A DNA stretch of 64,000 nucleotides, taken from assembly GCF_024832785.1 (NCBI RefSeq), contig NZ_CP116615.1, positions 3,286,001-3,350,000 of the forward strand, given 5' to 3'. Shown piece after piece: positions 44,201 to 52,309 of this stretch (positions are counted from its first letter, which is position 1; every line of letters starts with the position of its first letter). This DNA is from Fontisphaera persica. Lineage in GTDB: Bacteria > Verrucomicrobiota > Verrucomicrobiia > Limisphaerales > Fontisphaeraceae. Position numbers and translations under genes: made by a program. The notes under the pieces are model-generated. The model worked only from the letters and a program-made list of their open reading frames with translations, was not told the origin of the DNA and made no database searches.

Positions 44201-44423
44201 GGAAGGCGGCAAAATGACCGCGGAAATCACAGTGAAATGGGGGCGCCTGCGGCTGGCCACCTGGAAATTATCGCCCACCGCCCGGCCCGCCGGAGTGCGG
44301 CTGCAGCGCGGAAAACAGGCGGTCTCCGCCGGGGTGGATTACGCCGACGGCGCGCTACTTTTACGGTTTTCCCCGCCCCTGACCCTCGGGGCGGGAGAAA
44401 CCCTGCAGGCCAGCATGGAATGA
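41244..44423 (+). CDS. Tat-exported GH116-like glucosidase with inserted domain
   Basis: A 1059-residue protein. The N-terminus contains the twin-arginine signal [20 protein letters not shown]. The N-terminal GH116 beta-domain ([29 protein letters not shown]) and the C-terminal (alpha/alpha)6 catalytic domain ([48 protein letters not shown]) fit the glucosylceramidase/bile-acid glucosidase family. The beta-domain is interrupted at about residues 270-430 by a jelly-roll-like insert running from [14 protein letters not shown] to [10 protein letters not shown], similar to the levanase-type sandwich. SD-like GTGAGG lies upstream of the ATG. Substrate not determinable; beta-glucosides or xylosides are known for the family. 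Confidence 0.87.
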   Translation: [1059 protein letters not shown]

Positions 44424-44451
44424 CGTGGTTCACGCCGGGGGGCGCCGGCCC

Positions 44452-45573
44452 TTAAAGATTGCGCTCGTACACCCGGTAAATCTTGTACACTTCACCCCCA
44501 AACAATTCGATGACGCGCTTGACGGGCTCGTTGTCCTCCAACACCCACGACGCCTCCACGTGCCGGAAACCGGCGCGAAAGCCGGTGCGCAAGCCGTGAC
44601 ACAACATGGCGGCCTCAATGCCCCGCCCGCGGTATTTCTTTTTCACGCCCAGAGTGATGACGCGCACAATGTCGGTAGGTTTCCAGTGCAACAAATAGGG
44701 CAGGGCCTGGAACAACCCCGGCGACAGCAGGCGCCCGCGCAACGGCCGGAAGGCCTCGTTGTAATCCGGCGAGGCCAGCAGGAAACCCACGGTTTCCTGC
44801 GGGGTCTCCATCACGTAAGCCAGCCCTTCATACAGCAGGGGCTTGAGGCGTTTGGCCATGAATTGGATTTCGTCCGGCGTCATGGGCACAAAGCCCCAGT
44901 TGGACTCCCAGGCTTCGTTATAGACTTCGGTAACTTTGCGGATGTCCTCGGCCAGCGTTTTTTTGCGGATGGGCCGCAGGCGCATCTCCGGCTCGCGTTT
45001 TTCAAACTTGGCGGCGATGCGCTCGAAACGCTCCATGGGGGTGTTGGCGAGGTCAAAGAAAAAGGCGAGCAAATCCTTGGCCTTGGCAAAGCCGGCCAGC
45101 TCGACCAGCCGCGGATAATACGGCGGGTTGTAGGTCATCATGAATACCGGCGGGCGCTCGAATCCCTGGACCAGCAGGCCGCACTCGTCGTTGGTGCTGG
45201 GATTCATGGGCCCCAGGAGGCGCCGGGCGCCCTGCTCTCGCGCCCAGCGCAGGGCGGCCTCGAAGAGCGCGCCGCTGACGGCCGGGTCGTCCACGCACTC
45301 GAAAAACCCCCAAAACGCCGCCGGGTCTTTCTGGAATTGCACGTAATGCTGGTCATAAATGGCGGCGATGCGGCCCACAGCGCGGCCGTCACGCTCGGCC
45401 AGCCACAACTGCATGCGGGCATGCTGAAAGAAGGGGTTGCCGTCGAGAAACACCTGCCGCTGGTCCAGCATCAGGGGCGCCACCCAATGGGGGTCACCCG
45501 CGTAGATGGGATAGGCCGCCCGCATGAAACGGTTCACGTCCCGGGCGGTTCTGGCCAGGGGGATGATATTCAT
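44452..45573 (-). CDS. GNAT-like acyltransferase
   Basis: A 373-residue protein built of two GNAT-like halves. The N-terminal half includes LAERDGRAVGRIAAIYD and FFECVDDPAVSGALFEAA, the C-terminal half VRVITLGVKKKYRGRGIEAAMLC, the acetyl-CoA-binding R/Q-x-x-G-x-G/A type signature. The VLEDNEPVKRVIELFGGEVYKIYRVYERN ending is characteristic of this widespread but uncharacterised group. The acyl acceptor is unknown. It starts only 4 bp after a strong terminator, so it probably has its own promoter overlapping that region or depends on read-through. Confidence 0.75.
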   Translation of the reverse strand: MNIIPLARTARDVNRFMRAAYPIYAGDPHWVAPLMLDQRQVFLDGNPFFQHARMQLWLAERDGRAVGRIAAIYDQHYVQFQKDPAAFWGFFECVDDPAVSGALFEAALRWAREQGARRLLGPMNPSTNDECGLLVQGFERPPVFMMTYNPPYYPRLVELAGFAKAKDLLAFFFDLANTPMERFERIAAKFEKREPEMRLRPIRKKTLAEDIRKVTEVYNEAWESNWGFVPMTPDEIQFMAKRLKPLLYEGLAYVMETPQETVGFLLASPDYNEAFRPLRGRLLSPGLFQALPYLLHWKPTDIVRVITLGVKKKYRGRGIEAAMLCHGLRTGFRAGFRHVEASWVLEDNEPVKRVIELFGGEVYKIYRVYERNL

Positions 45574-45576
45574 GGA

Positions 45577-45613
45577 AATAAAAAAACGGGCAGGCCGCCG
45601 AGACCTGCCCGTT
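45577..45613 (-). terminator. Rho-independent terminator after DUF4340 gene
   Basis: On the minus strand a perfect 10-bp stem AACGGGCAGG/CCTGCCCGTT (45585-45594 with 45604-45613) closes a 9-nt loop. A run of seven T residues follows. It lies 8 bp downstream of the DUF4340 stop codon and so ends the gldAFG operon. Confidence 0.92.
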
Positions 45614-45621
45614 CATTACAC

Positions 45622-46812
45622 TCATGGGTTGGTCGCGGCCGGAGGCGCGTTGGTGGCGCCGGCATTGGCTTCCGGCGCCTTGACCACCAGCATTTCATGG
45701 CGGGGCTTGAGGAGCGGCTCCACGGACCACTTGGAAATGAGGTAATCCCATTTCTCGAATTGTTTTTCCTTTTCGTACTTGTCCTGCAGTTTTTTCAGGT
45801 TGTCCTTGAACTCCTTGTCCAGCCGCTCCTTGTCTTCGGGCTTTTCGTCCTTGCCCGGCACGCGCTCTTTCTGGGCGGGTTGGAAGGCCACGGCAAAACT
45901 CATGGGATAGTTGTTGCCATCGGCGGAGGGCTTGCCGAATTTCAAGGTGTAGGTGAAACCATCAAAGGTCTCCAGGATGGCGGTGGACGGCTCCTTCAAG
46001 CCGGTTTCCTCCAGTTTGGCGCCCTTTTCCAGGACGTCTGAAAACGAAGGAAACGCCATAGCCGACGCGGCGCTGGAGGCCTTGACGGTGTCCAGGTTTT
46101 CGTTGGTGGACAGGTTGGACATCTTCCACTCGGCGGTCTCGTTGTCGCGCATGATTTTCCAGGAGTTGGTGGCGTTGGTGGAAACGAAGGAGATGGCCTT
46201 CACCTTTTCGATTTTGAAGAACTCGCGGTCGAGCCACGACTCCGGTTTAGGCTCCACATTGCTGAACACCTCCTTGACCAGGCACACACTGCCGAGGTCG
46301 CCGGCAATCATGAGATAACGTCCCTCCGGCCATTCGCCGCCGCCCATCGGGCCGGCGGCGGGACTTTTGCGCATGTACTTTTTGCCCAGCAACACCGTGG
46401 CGAGCACCTTGCCGTCCTTGTTTTTGAACTCGACGCGGGTGGCGGCGTTGGTGCCCTTTTCCGGGTCCAGCAATTCAAACCGCCCCAACTGGCTCTGGCC
46501 CACCTCGATGGGGTCACCGGGTTTCAAATCCGCCAGCTTGCGCAGGAAATCGGAAATTTCGGAGAAACTGGCGGGGAAGTTGGCGCGCTGGCGCACGACC
46601 CAGCGGCCTTCCGCCTTGGCCAGGACCAGCTCATTGGTGCCGGCGCGAATTCGGATTTCCGCCACGTCATTGACGGGGAAATTGGGGAGGTAGGCCTCGC
46701 GCGTGCGGGTGGAGGCCTTCCACTGGTTTTGATTCGAGCGATACAAAGCCCAGCCGGCAATCCCGAGAATCAGGCCGGCCACCACCAGAAAAACAAGTTG
46801 TTTGCGGTTCAT
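45622..46812 (-). CDS. DUF4340 domain protein of GldAFG operon
   Basis: A 396-residue membrane-anchored protein. A single N-terminal helix (LVFLVVAGLILGIAGWALY, about 6-24) is followed by a periplasmic beta-rich repeat region: WVVRQRANFPASFSEISDFL, the LKPGDPIEVGQSQLGRFEL segment, and a second similar unit near KIMRDNETAEWKMSNL. This matches DUF4340 proteins that accompany GldG-like genes. The C-terminal part is Lys/Glu-rich and predicted helical, ending in an Ala/Pro tail. Its ATG overlaps the gldG stop (ATGA), and a terminator follows. It probably forms part of the same envelope export complex. Confidence 0.87.
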   Translation of the reverse strand: MNRKQLVFLVVAGLILGIAGWALYRSNQNQWKASTRTREAYLPNFPVNDVAEIRIRAGTNELVLAKAEGRWVVRQRANFPASFSEISDFLRKLADLKPGDPIEVGQSQLGRFELLDPEKGTNAATRVEFKNKDGKVLATVLLGKKYMRKSPAAGPMGGGEWPEGRYLMIAGDLGSVCLVKEVFSNVEPKPESWLDREFFKIEKVKAISFVSTNATNSWKIMRDNETAEWKMSNLSTNENLDTVKASSAASAMAFPSFSDVLEKGAKLEETGLKEPSTAILETFDGFTYTLKFGKPSADGNNYPMSFAVAFQPAQKERVPGKDEKPEDKERLDKEFKDNLKKLQDKYEKEKQFEKWDYLISKWSVEPLLKPRHEMLVVKAPEANAGATNAPPAATNP

Positions 46813-48701
46813 TTGGCGGCAGTGCGTTTACGGTTGATTAAAGCGTATCCCAGGCCAAATAAGGTCACCACCAGCGGCATGGCGCCAATGTTGATGACCT
46901 TCAGGCGCGTCTCCAGCGATTCCTCTTCGCGGCGCAGCGCCTTGCTCAGCTCCTTGATGCGGCGGTTGGTCTCCGCCTGCGCCTTGCGGTACTTCTCCAG
47001 CTCGGCCTTCTGCTCCGGCGAGAGCACAAACCGCTGGTTGGCGTCTTTTTGCGCCTGCAATTCGTTGAGCTTGCGCTGGATTTCCTGGCGCTCCTGCTCA
47101 AATTTCTGCAACTGGTCCTGCAGGCTCCGCGCCGCGCGCGCCCGCATTTCGCGAATGACGGTGAAGTTGCGCGACTTGGTGGCGCGGCTGCGGGAGTTAA
47201 TCAGGGCGCTGTCGCCGGTGAGCAGCTCGAGCGTGTTTTGCAGGAAGGAGAGGTTGCCGCTGTAAATCATCACAATCTTCTGGTTGCCGATGGGCTGGAC
47301 CTGGGCGTAGAAGGTCTCATGGAGCAAGTCGGCGTCGGCCACCAGGATGACACTGGTGGCTTCCTTGCTTTCCTTGAGAAACTCAGCCTCTTTTTCGTCC
47401 TTCTTGTCCTTGTTTTCGTCCTTCTTGTCTTCGTCCGTGGATTCCTTGGGTTTGCCGTTGGGGAAGGCGGTCTTGAACTTGCCGCTCAAGCGGACGGCCA
47501 GGGCCATTTGTTTGTCACCCGGTTTGAATTCCTTGGCGGCCCCTTCGGGGGACATTTCCACCAGGAAACGGTCCACAAAACCGGCCTCCGGGGAGCTTTG
47601 CATGAGCACGTCCATCTTCAAGCCCTCGACCGGCGTGCCGCTGAAGGCGCCCGGCCAGCCAAACATGACATTGTCCAATTGGGCGCAGATGATTTCATCC
47701 TGTTTGATGTACTCGGGCGTGAGGGACGGCACGAACAACTGAAACTCCGGCGGCACGCCCGGATTGCGCAGGCGGCGGTCGGCGAGGACTTTGTTGTTCT
47801 CGAAGGTCAGCCCCCAGGCGGAGAGCAGCTTGTCGAGGGTGGAGCCGCCCTGGGCGCCGCCCATCATCGGGTTGCGCCGGCCTTCGGTCCAGGCATAAGG
47901 GTCCAAAAACGCGATGAGGCGCCCGCCACGCATCAGGAACTGGTCAATAGCAAACTGGGTCTTTTCGGAGATGTTCTTGGGGTGATGGACGATGAGCACT
48001 TTGATGTCGTCGTCAATCTTGTCCACGTCCATCTGGACCTGCTTGAGGTTGAAGTCCCGTTGCAGTTCGGTGACAAACAGCCACGGTTCCTGGCCGCGCT
48101 GGCCCATTTGCATCATGAAGGGATTCATCTGCATCCCGAACACCGGCAGGCTGCTCATCAAACCGATGGTGGGACGCTGCGGATTGATCACCTGCGCAAT
48201 GGCCCGTGAAATGTCGTACTCCAGAAACTTTTCCCGCTCGATGGGCAGGAAGGGAATGGAAGTTTTGGCATCCAGGTAGGTGAAGGACAGGCCCATGTAC
48301 ACCGAGTTGGCCAAGTCAATCTGGCGTGGGGTCACGTTGTCCATCGCCGCAAAATCCTCGGCGTCGGTGTCGGGCTGGGGATTGAGCTTTTCGATTTCGA
48401 TTTTGCCGCCGCTGACCTTGCGGTACTCGGCCAGGAGGTCCTCCACGCGGCGGGCGTAATTGGCCCACGACACCGGCATGGCCGGGTCATCCTGGGTGCA
48501 GTAGAAACGGATTTTCAATTTGCCGTCCAGCTTGGACAGGATGGAAAGGGTGCCGTCGGAAAGCGTGTAGAGCTTTTCGGCGGTCAAATCCACGCGCGTG
48601 CGGGGCAGGCCGGCGATGAGGTTCACCGCCACCACGATGCCGAACATGATGAGCACCCCGAGGGTGCTGTACAAAAAGGTCTCCAGATTCCGGTTTTTCA
48701 T
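46809..48701 (-). CDS. gldG: GldG-like ABC transporter-associated protein
   Basis: A 630-residue protein with one N-terminal TM helix (TLGVLIMFGIVVAVNLIAGL), a large periplasmic GldG/ABC_transp_aux domain (RVDLTAEKLYTLSDGTLSIL, VLIVHHPKNISEKTQFAIDQFLMRGG region, FLDPYAW), and a C-terminal coiled coil (about 505-595) before a final TM helix. ATG 48701 has GGAG about 11 nt upstream; the GTG at 48713 overlaps that site and is less likely. A highly charged Lys/Asp/Glu insert lies at about 425-445. In Bacteroidetes GldA/F/G drive gliding; elsewhere similar operons have no known cargo. Confidence 0.87.
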   Translation of the reverse strand: MKNRNLETFLYSTLGVLIMFGIVVAVNLIAGLPRTRVDLTAEKLYTLSDGTLSILSKLDGKLKIRFYCTQDDPAMPVSWANYARRVEDLLAEYRKVSGGKIEIEKLNPQPDTDAEDFAAMDNVTPRQIDLANSVYMGLSFTYLDAKTSIPFLPIEREKFLEYDISRAIAQVINPQRPTIGLMSSLPVFGMQMNPFMMQMGQRGQEPWLFVTELQRDFNLKQVQMDVDKIDDDIKVLIVHHPKNISEKTQFAIDQFLMRGGRLIAFLDPYAWTEGRRNPMMGGAQGGSTLDKLLSAWGLTFENNKVLADRRLRNPGVPPEFQLFVPSLTPEYIKQDEIICAQLDNVMFGWPGAFSGTPVEGLKMDVLMQSSPEAGFVDRFLVEMSPEGAAKEFKPGDKQMALAVRLSGKFKTAFPNGKPKESTDEDKKDENKDKKDEKEAEFLKESKEATSVILVADADLLHETFYAQVQPIGNQKIVMIYSGNLSFLQNTLELLTGDSALINSRSRATKSRNFTVIREMRARAARSLQDQLQKFEQERQEIQRKLNELQAQKDANQRFVLSPEQKAELEKYRKAQAETNRRIKELSKALRREEESLETRLKVINIGAMPLVVTLFGLGYALINRKRTAAK

Positions 48702-48720
48702 GAGCGAATCCACTCCAGAG

Positions 48721-49479
48721 TTAATGACCTGAACGCAGGCTCCGAATAATCACCCCCGTGGTGAAGAGGCAGAAGCCCATCACCGACAGGAAATACACCA
48801 CGTCCCGCAAATCCAGCACGCCTTTTTGGAACCCCTCAAAGTGGGTCATGATGCTGGTGGAGGCGATGAGGGAAATCAGCCCGGCCGGGACATCCCAGGA
48901 TTTGAGCAGCTCGGTGACCGGCGGGAAGCCGGCCAGGATGAGCAGCAAAATGATGACGATGGAAATGATGAAGCTGACCACCTGGTTGCGGGTCAAAGCG
49001 GAGGTCATGGTGCTGATGGACAGGCAGGCGCCGGCCATCAGCAGGCTGCCAATGTAGCTGCACACAATGACCCCGTTGTCCGGCTCGCCCAGGTAGTTCA
49101 CCGTAATCCAGACGGGGAAGGTCAGCGCGAGCGTCACCGCCAGAAAGACCCAGGCCGCCAGGAACTTGCCCACAATGGCCTGCCAGGCCGTCACCGGCAT
49201 GGTCAGCAGCAGCTCCATGGTGCCCAGGCGTCGCTCCTCGGCCCACAGGCCCATGCCCACCGCGGGCACCAGCACCAGGAACAGCCACGGGTGCCACATG
49301 AAAAACGCCACCAGGGAGGCCTGGTCCCGCTGGAAGAATCCGCCCACCATGAAGGTGAAGAATCCCGCCAGCAGCAGGAAAATGACGATGAACACATACG
49401 CCACCGGCGAGTTGAAATAACTGCCCAACTGGCGCCGGCCAATGCACTGAATGTTATGCAATGCTTCCGCGAGATTCAT
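48721..49479 (-). CDS. gldF: ABC-2 type permease, GldF-like
   Basis: A 252-residue integral membrane protein with six predicted helices: VAYVFIVIFLLLAGFFTFMV, LFLVLVPAVGMGLW, FLAAWVFLAVTLALTFPVW, GSLLMAGACLSIST, FIISIVIILLLILAGF and FLSVMGFCLFTTGVII. The segment WAEERRLGTMELLLTMPVT between the second and third helices is the ABC-2 permease signature. It pairs with the ATPase 21 bp upstream and the GldG-like subunit 19 bp downstream. Confidence 0.92.
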   Translation of the reverse strand: MNLAEALHNIQCIGRRQLGSYFNSPVAYVFIVIFLLLAGFFTFMVGGFFQRDQASLVAFFMWHPWLFLVLVPAVGMGLWAEERRLGTMELLLTMPVTAWQAIVGKFLAAWVFLAVTLALTFPVWITVNYLGEPDNGVIVCSYIGSLLMAGACLSISTMTSALTRNQVVSFIISIVIILLLILAGFPPVTELLKSWDVPAGLISLIASTSIMTHFEGFQKGVLDLRDVVYFLSVMGFCLFTTGVIIRSLRSGH

Positions 49480-49500
49480 AGTGCCCTTTCTCCCTCCTGC

Positions 49501-50478
49501 TCAAGATTTGACGGGTTGCGCCGCCGGAGCCGTGTCCGGCATGGTGATGCTGCGGAACACCTCGTCGAGCCGTCCTTCCTCGGTGTGCAGCTCGTCAAAT
49601 TTCCAGTGTTGTCCGGTCAGGATTTCCGCCACCTGGCGGGCCAGCTCGCCGTTCCGGGCGGCCGGGTCGCGGGGATAGACCCGCATCAACGCGCAGCCGT
49701 TTTCCTCCTTCACCACGGACGCCCGCCGGGCGAGCGCCGCCTGCCCCAGCACACTGGAAGCCTGGGCGGCGGGCACGCCGTAAATCCGCACCGTCACCGC
49801 GCCGGCCAGTTCGGACCTGGCCTTCAGTTCGGCGGGCGTGCCGTTGGCCACAATCTGGCCGCGGTCAATGATGATGGCCCGCGTGCAGGCGGCCTCCACT
49901 TCCTCCAAAATGTGGGTGGAAAACACGATGGCCTTGGTCTCGCCCATGCGCCGGATGAGCGTGCGCACCTCGTGTTTCTGGTTGGGGTCCAGGCCGTCGG
50001 TGGGCTCGTCCAGAATCAACACCGGCGGATTGTGGATGATGGATTGCGCAAAACAGGTGCGGTGCCGGTAGCCTTTGGAGAGTGTGTCCACGCTCTGGTG
50101 CAGCACGGATTCCAGGAAGCACATCTCCACCACCTTGTGAATCGCCTGGCGCAGGCTGTCGCCCGAAAAACCGCGCAGCTCCGCCGCAAATTTCAGGAAA
50201 CTGTACACCGTCATGTCGGTGTAGGCGGGGGCGTTTTCCGGCAGATAGCCCATGAGCTTCTTGGCGGCGATGGGGTCATTCACAATATCATGCCCCCCAA
50301 TGGACACCGTCCCCTCGGTGGGCGGAATGAAGCCCGTAATCATGCGCATGGTGGTGGACTTGCCTGCGCCGTTGGGGCCCAGAAAACCCAGCACCTCGCC
50401 TTTTTCCACCGTGAACGAGACCCCGTTCACGGCGCGTTTGGCGCCAAACGTTTTGACCAAATTGTTGACTGTTATCAT
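49501..50478 (-). CDS. gldA: ABC transporter ATPase, GldA-like
   Basis: A 325-residue ATP-binding subunit. Walker A GPNGAGKSTTMRM is at about residues 34-46. The Q-loop position holds GYLPENAPAY, the signature is LSKGYRHRTCFAQ, Walker B is VLILDEPTDGLDP and the switch histidine is in FSTHILEEVE. The signature reads LSKGYRHR where GldA/CcmA relatives usually have LSKGYRQR. A C-terminal extension of about 95 residues carries the regulatory region. It is the first gene of gldA-gldF-gldG-DUF4340. The 268-bp gap upstream is shared with the divergent antiporter gene. Confidence 0.93.
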   Translation of the reverse strand: MITVNNLVKTFGAKRAVNGVSFTVEKGEVLGFLGPNGAGKSTTMRMITGFIPPTEGTVSIGGHDIVNDPIAAKKLMGYLPENAPAYTDMTVYSFLKFAAELRGFSGDSLRQAIHKVVEMCFLESVLHQSVDTLSKGYRHRTCFAQSIIHNPPVLILDEPTDGLDPNQKHEVRTLIRRMGETKAIVFSTHILEEVEAACTRAIIIDRGQIVANGTPAELKARSELAGAVTVRIYGVPAAQASSVLGQAALARRASVVKEENGCALMRVYPRDPAARNGELARQVAEILTGQHWKFDELHTEEGRLDEVFRSITMPDTAPAAQPVKS

Positions 50479-50746
50479 GTTCGCCTTGGTTCGGCCGGCG
50501 GGTCCGCCGGCGCTCAGTTGATACCCCGCAGGGTGTGGACCCAGAAGTCCCTCAGACCACTGACTGGCATAATGTTATACACAGCCTGTCAAGGCCTTCG
50601 CTGCATTAGACACGCAAATGAACGTTTGTTCAAAAAATTTTTTCAACCGGCAGGGACGGGGGCTGGCCTTCCCCCGGCTGGTGCGGGCGGCCCGCGCCGG
50701 CACAAACGCATTGACCCGCGTCCGCAAACCCGTTTAGGTAACGCGC

Positions 50747-52186
50747 ATGTTGTTTGCGGCAACGTACGATCCCAACCCGTGGATGATCCTGCCGTTTGTG
50801 GTGTTGCTGGCCACCATTGCGCTGGCGCCCCTGGCCTGTCCCCACTGGTGGCTGCGGCATTATCCCAAGGTGGCCATTTCCCTCGGGGCCGTCACCCTGA
50901 TTTATTACTGGTGGGGATTGGGCGGCGATGCCCGGCACACGGTGGCGCACACCGCGCATGAGTATCTCAGCTTCATCGCGCTCATCGGCAGCTTGTTTGT
51001 CGTCTCTGGCGGCATCCACATCCATGTCAAAGGCGAGAGCACGCCGCTGGCCAACACGGTCTTTCTGGCCGTGGGCGCCGTGCTGGCCAATTTTCTGGGC
51101 ACCACCGGCGCCTCCATGCTGCTCATCCGCCCCTGGTTGCGCATGAACAAATACCGCATCACCAAGCATCATGTGGTGTTTTTCATTTTCATCGTCTCCA
51201 ATGTGGGCGGCTGCCTGACGCCCATTGGCGACCCCCCGCTGTTCCTGGGCTATCTCAAGGGCATTCCGTTCTGGTGGGTGTTGCAACATTGCTGGCTCAT
51301 CTGGCTTACAGGGGTGGGGTTGTTGCTGTGTATTTTTTATTGGTTGGACCGCCATAATTACCGCCGCGCCCCGCAGGCGGTGCGCCAGCAACTGGCCGAG
51401 CCTGCCGACCAATGGCGCTTTGAGGGACTGGGCAACCTGGGGTTTCTGGCGGTCATTCTGGGAGCGGTGTTCATCAATAAGCCCGCCTTCCTGCGCGAGG
51501 CCTTGATGGTGGGCGCGGCGCTGGGTTCTTATTTCACGACGCGCCGCTCGATTCATGAAGCCAATCATTTCAATTTTCATCCCATTCAGGAGGTGGCCAT
51601 TTTGTTTATTGGCATTTTCTCGACCATGATGCCCGCGCTGGACTACCTCCAAAACCATGCCGCCCGTCTGGGCACGCCCACCCCTACTTTGTACTACTGG
51701 GGCTGCGGCGCCCTCTCCAGCGTGCTGGACAACGCGCCCACTTATTTGAATTTCCTCAGCGCCTGCCAGGGAAGTTTTGGCTCGCCGGAAATTGTGCAGG
51801 CCGCCCGTGACGCGCTGGCCGCCGGTCCGGCCCTGGACCCGCAGTCCTTGACGGGTCCCCACGCCGCGAGCGTCCGCCATATCCTTGCCGGATTGGAGAT
51901 CATGGATGTTCCAGCCATCGCCCGCCACGGACTGAGCCGCGAGCATCTGCAAATTGCCCTGCTCCTGGGCAATCCGGCGCTGGTCAAGCTGCTGGTGGCC
52001 ATCAGTGTGGGCGCGGTGTTTTTTGGCGCCTGTACGTACATCGGCAATGGTCCCAATTTCATGGTCAAATCCATTGCCGAGCATCAAAAGGTCCACGTGC
52101 CCACGTTTATTGAGTACGTGTACCGCTTCACCCTGCCGTTTTTGCTGCCGGTGCTGGCGGTGGTGTGGCTAATCTTCTTCCGCTGA
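50747..52186 (+). CDS. Na+/H+ antiporter, NhaD/arsenite-permease-like
   Basis: A 479-residue membrane protein of the ion-transporter superfamily that includes NhaD. About eleven hydrophobic segments are seen. Conserved blocks are FLGTTGASMLLIRPWLR, SNVGGCLTPIGDPPLFLGYL and FGACTYIGNGPNFMVKSIAE, the paired re-entrant-loop motifs of the IT superfamily. An insert of about 60 residues (about 355-415) is cytoplasmic or periplasmic and Ala-rich. The probable role is sodium extrusion and pH homeostasis. The leader from 50640 to 50746 is GC-rich with several self-complementary segments, including GGGGG...CCCCC. Confidence 0.88.
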   Translation: MLFAATYDPNPWMILPFVVLLATIALAPLACPHWWLRHYPKVAISLGAVTLIYYWWGLGGDARHTVAHTAHEYLSFIALIGSLFVVSGGIHIHVKGESTPLANTVFLAVGAVLANFLGTTGASMLLIRPWLRMNKYRITKHHVVFFIFIVSNVGGCLTPIGDPPLFLGYLKGIPFWWVLQHCWLIWLTGVGLLLCIFYWLDRHNYRRAPQAVRQQLAEPADQWRFEGLGNLGFLAVILGAVFINKPAFLREALMVGAALGSYFTTRRSIHEANHFNFHPIQEVAILFIGIFSTMMPALDYLQNHAARLGTPTPTLYYWGCGALSSVLDNAPTYLNFLSACQGSFGSPEIVQAARDALAAGPALDPQSLTGPHAASVRHILAGLEIMDVPAIARHGLSREHLQIALLLGNPALVKLLVAISVGAVFFGACTYIGNGPNFMVKSIAEHQKVHVPTFIEYVYRFTLPFLLPVLAVVWLIFFR

Positions 52187-52245
52187 ACCCACGCAACCCC
52201 TCTTCCACCCGCTCGTCCACCCAATGCGCTGATTGGTTGGCCTCC

Positions 52246-52288
52246 TAAAAAAGGCAAACCTCTGAACGCTGGCCGTTCAGAGGCTTGC
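52246..52288 (-). terminator. Rho-independent terminator after HMA gene
   Basis: On the minus strand a perfect 10-bp stem CCTCTGAACG/CGTTCAGAGG (52259-52268 with 52274-52283) has a 5-nt loop. It extends by four further pairs across one mismatch (52254-52257 with 52285-52288). A T-rich tract reading TTTGCCTTTTTT follows. It is 21 bp beyond the HMA stop codon and also lies near the end of the convergent antiporter gene. Confidence 0.88.
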
Positions 52289-52309
52289 GGCTGGCCAATC
52301 TGGAAATGT

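Noticed and set aside
50624-50640. GAAC-N4-GTTC palindrome as a LexA-type operator between gldA and the antiporter
   Set aside because: Only a short inverted repeat, expected dozens of times by chance in this window, and neither neighbour is a typical SOS gene.
48826-50961. 711-residue plus-strand open frame
   Set aside because: It runs antisense through gldF and gldA, whose motifs are unambiguous, and its translation is rich in Arg/His/Gly as expected of a shadow frame in GC-rich DNA.
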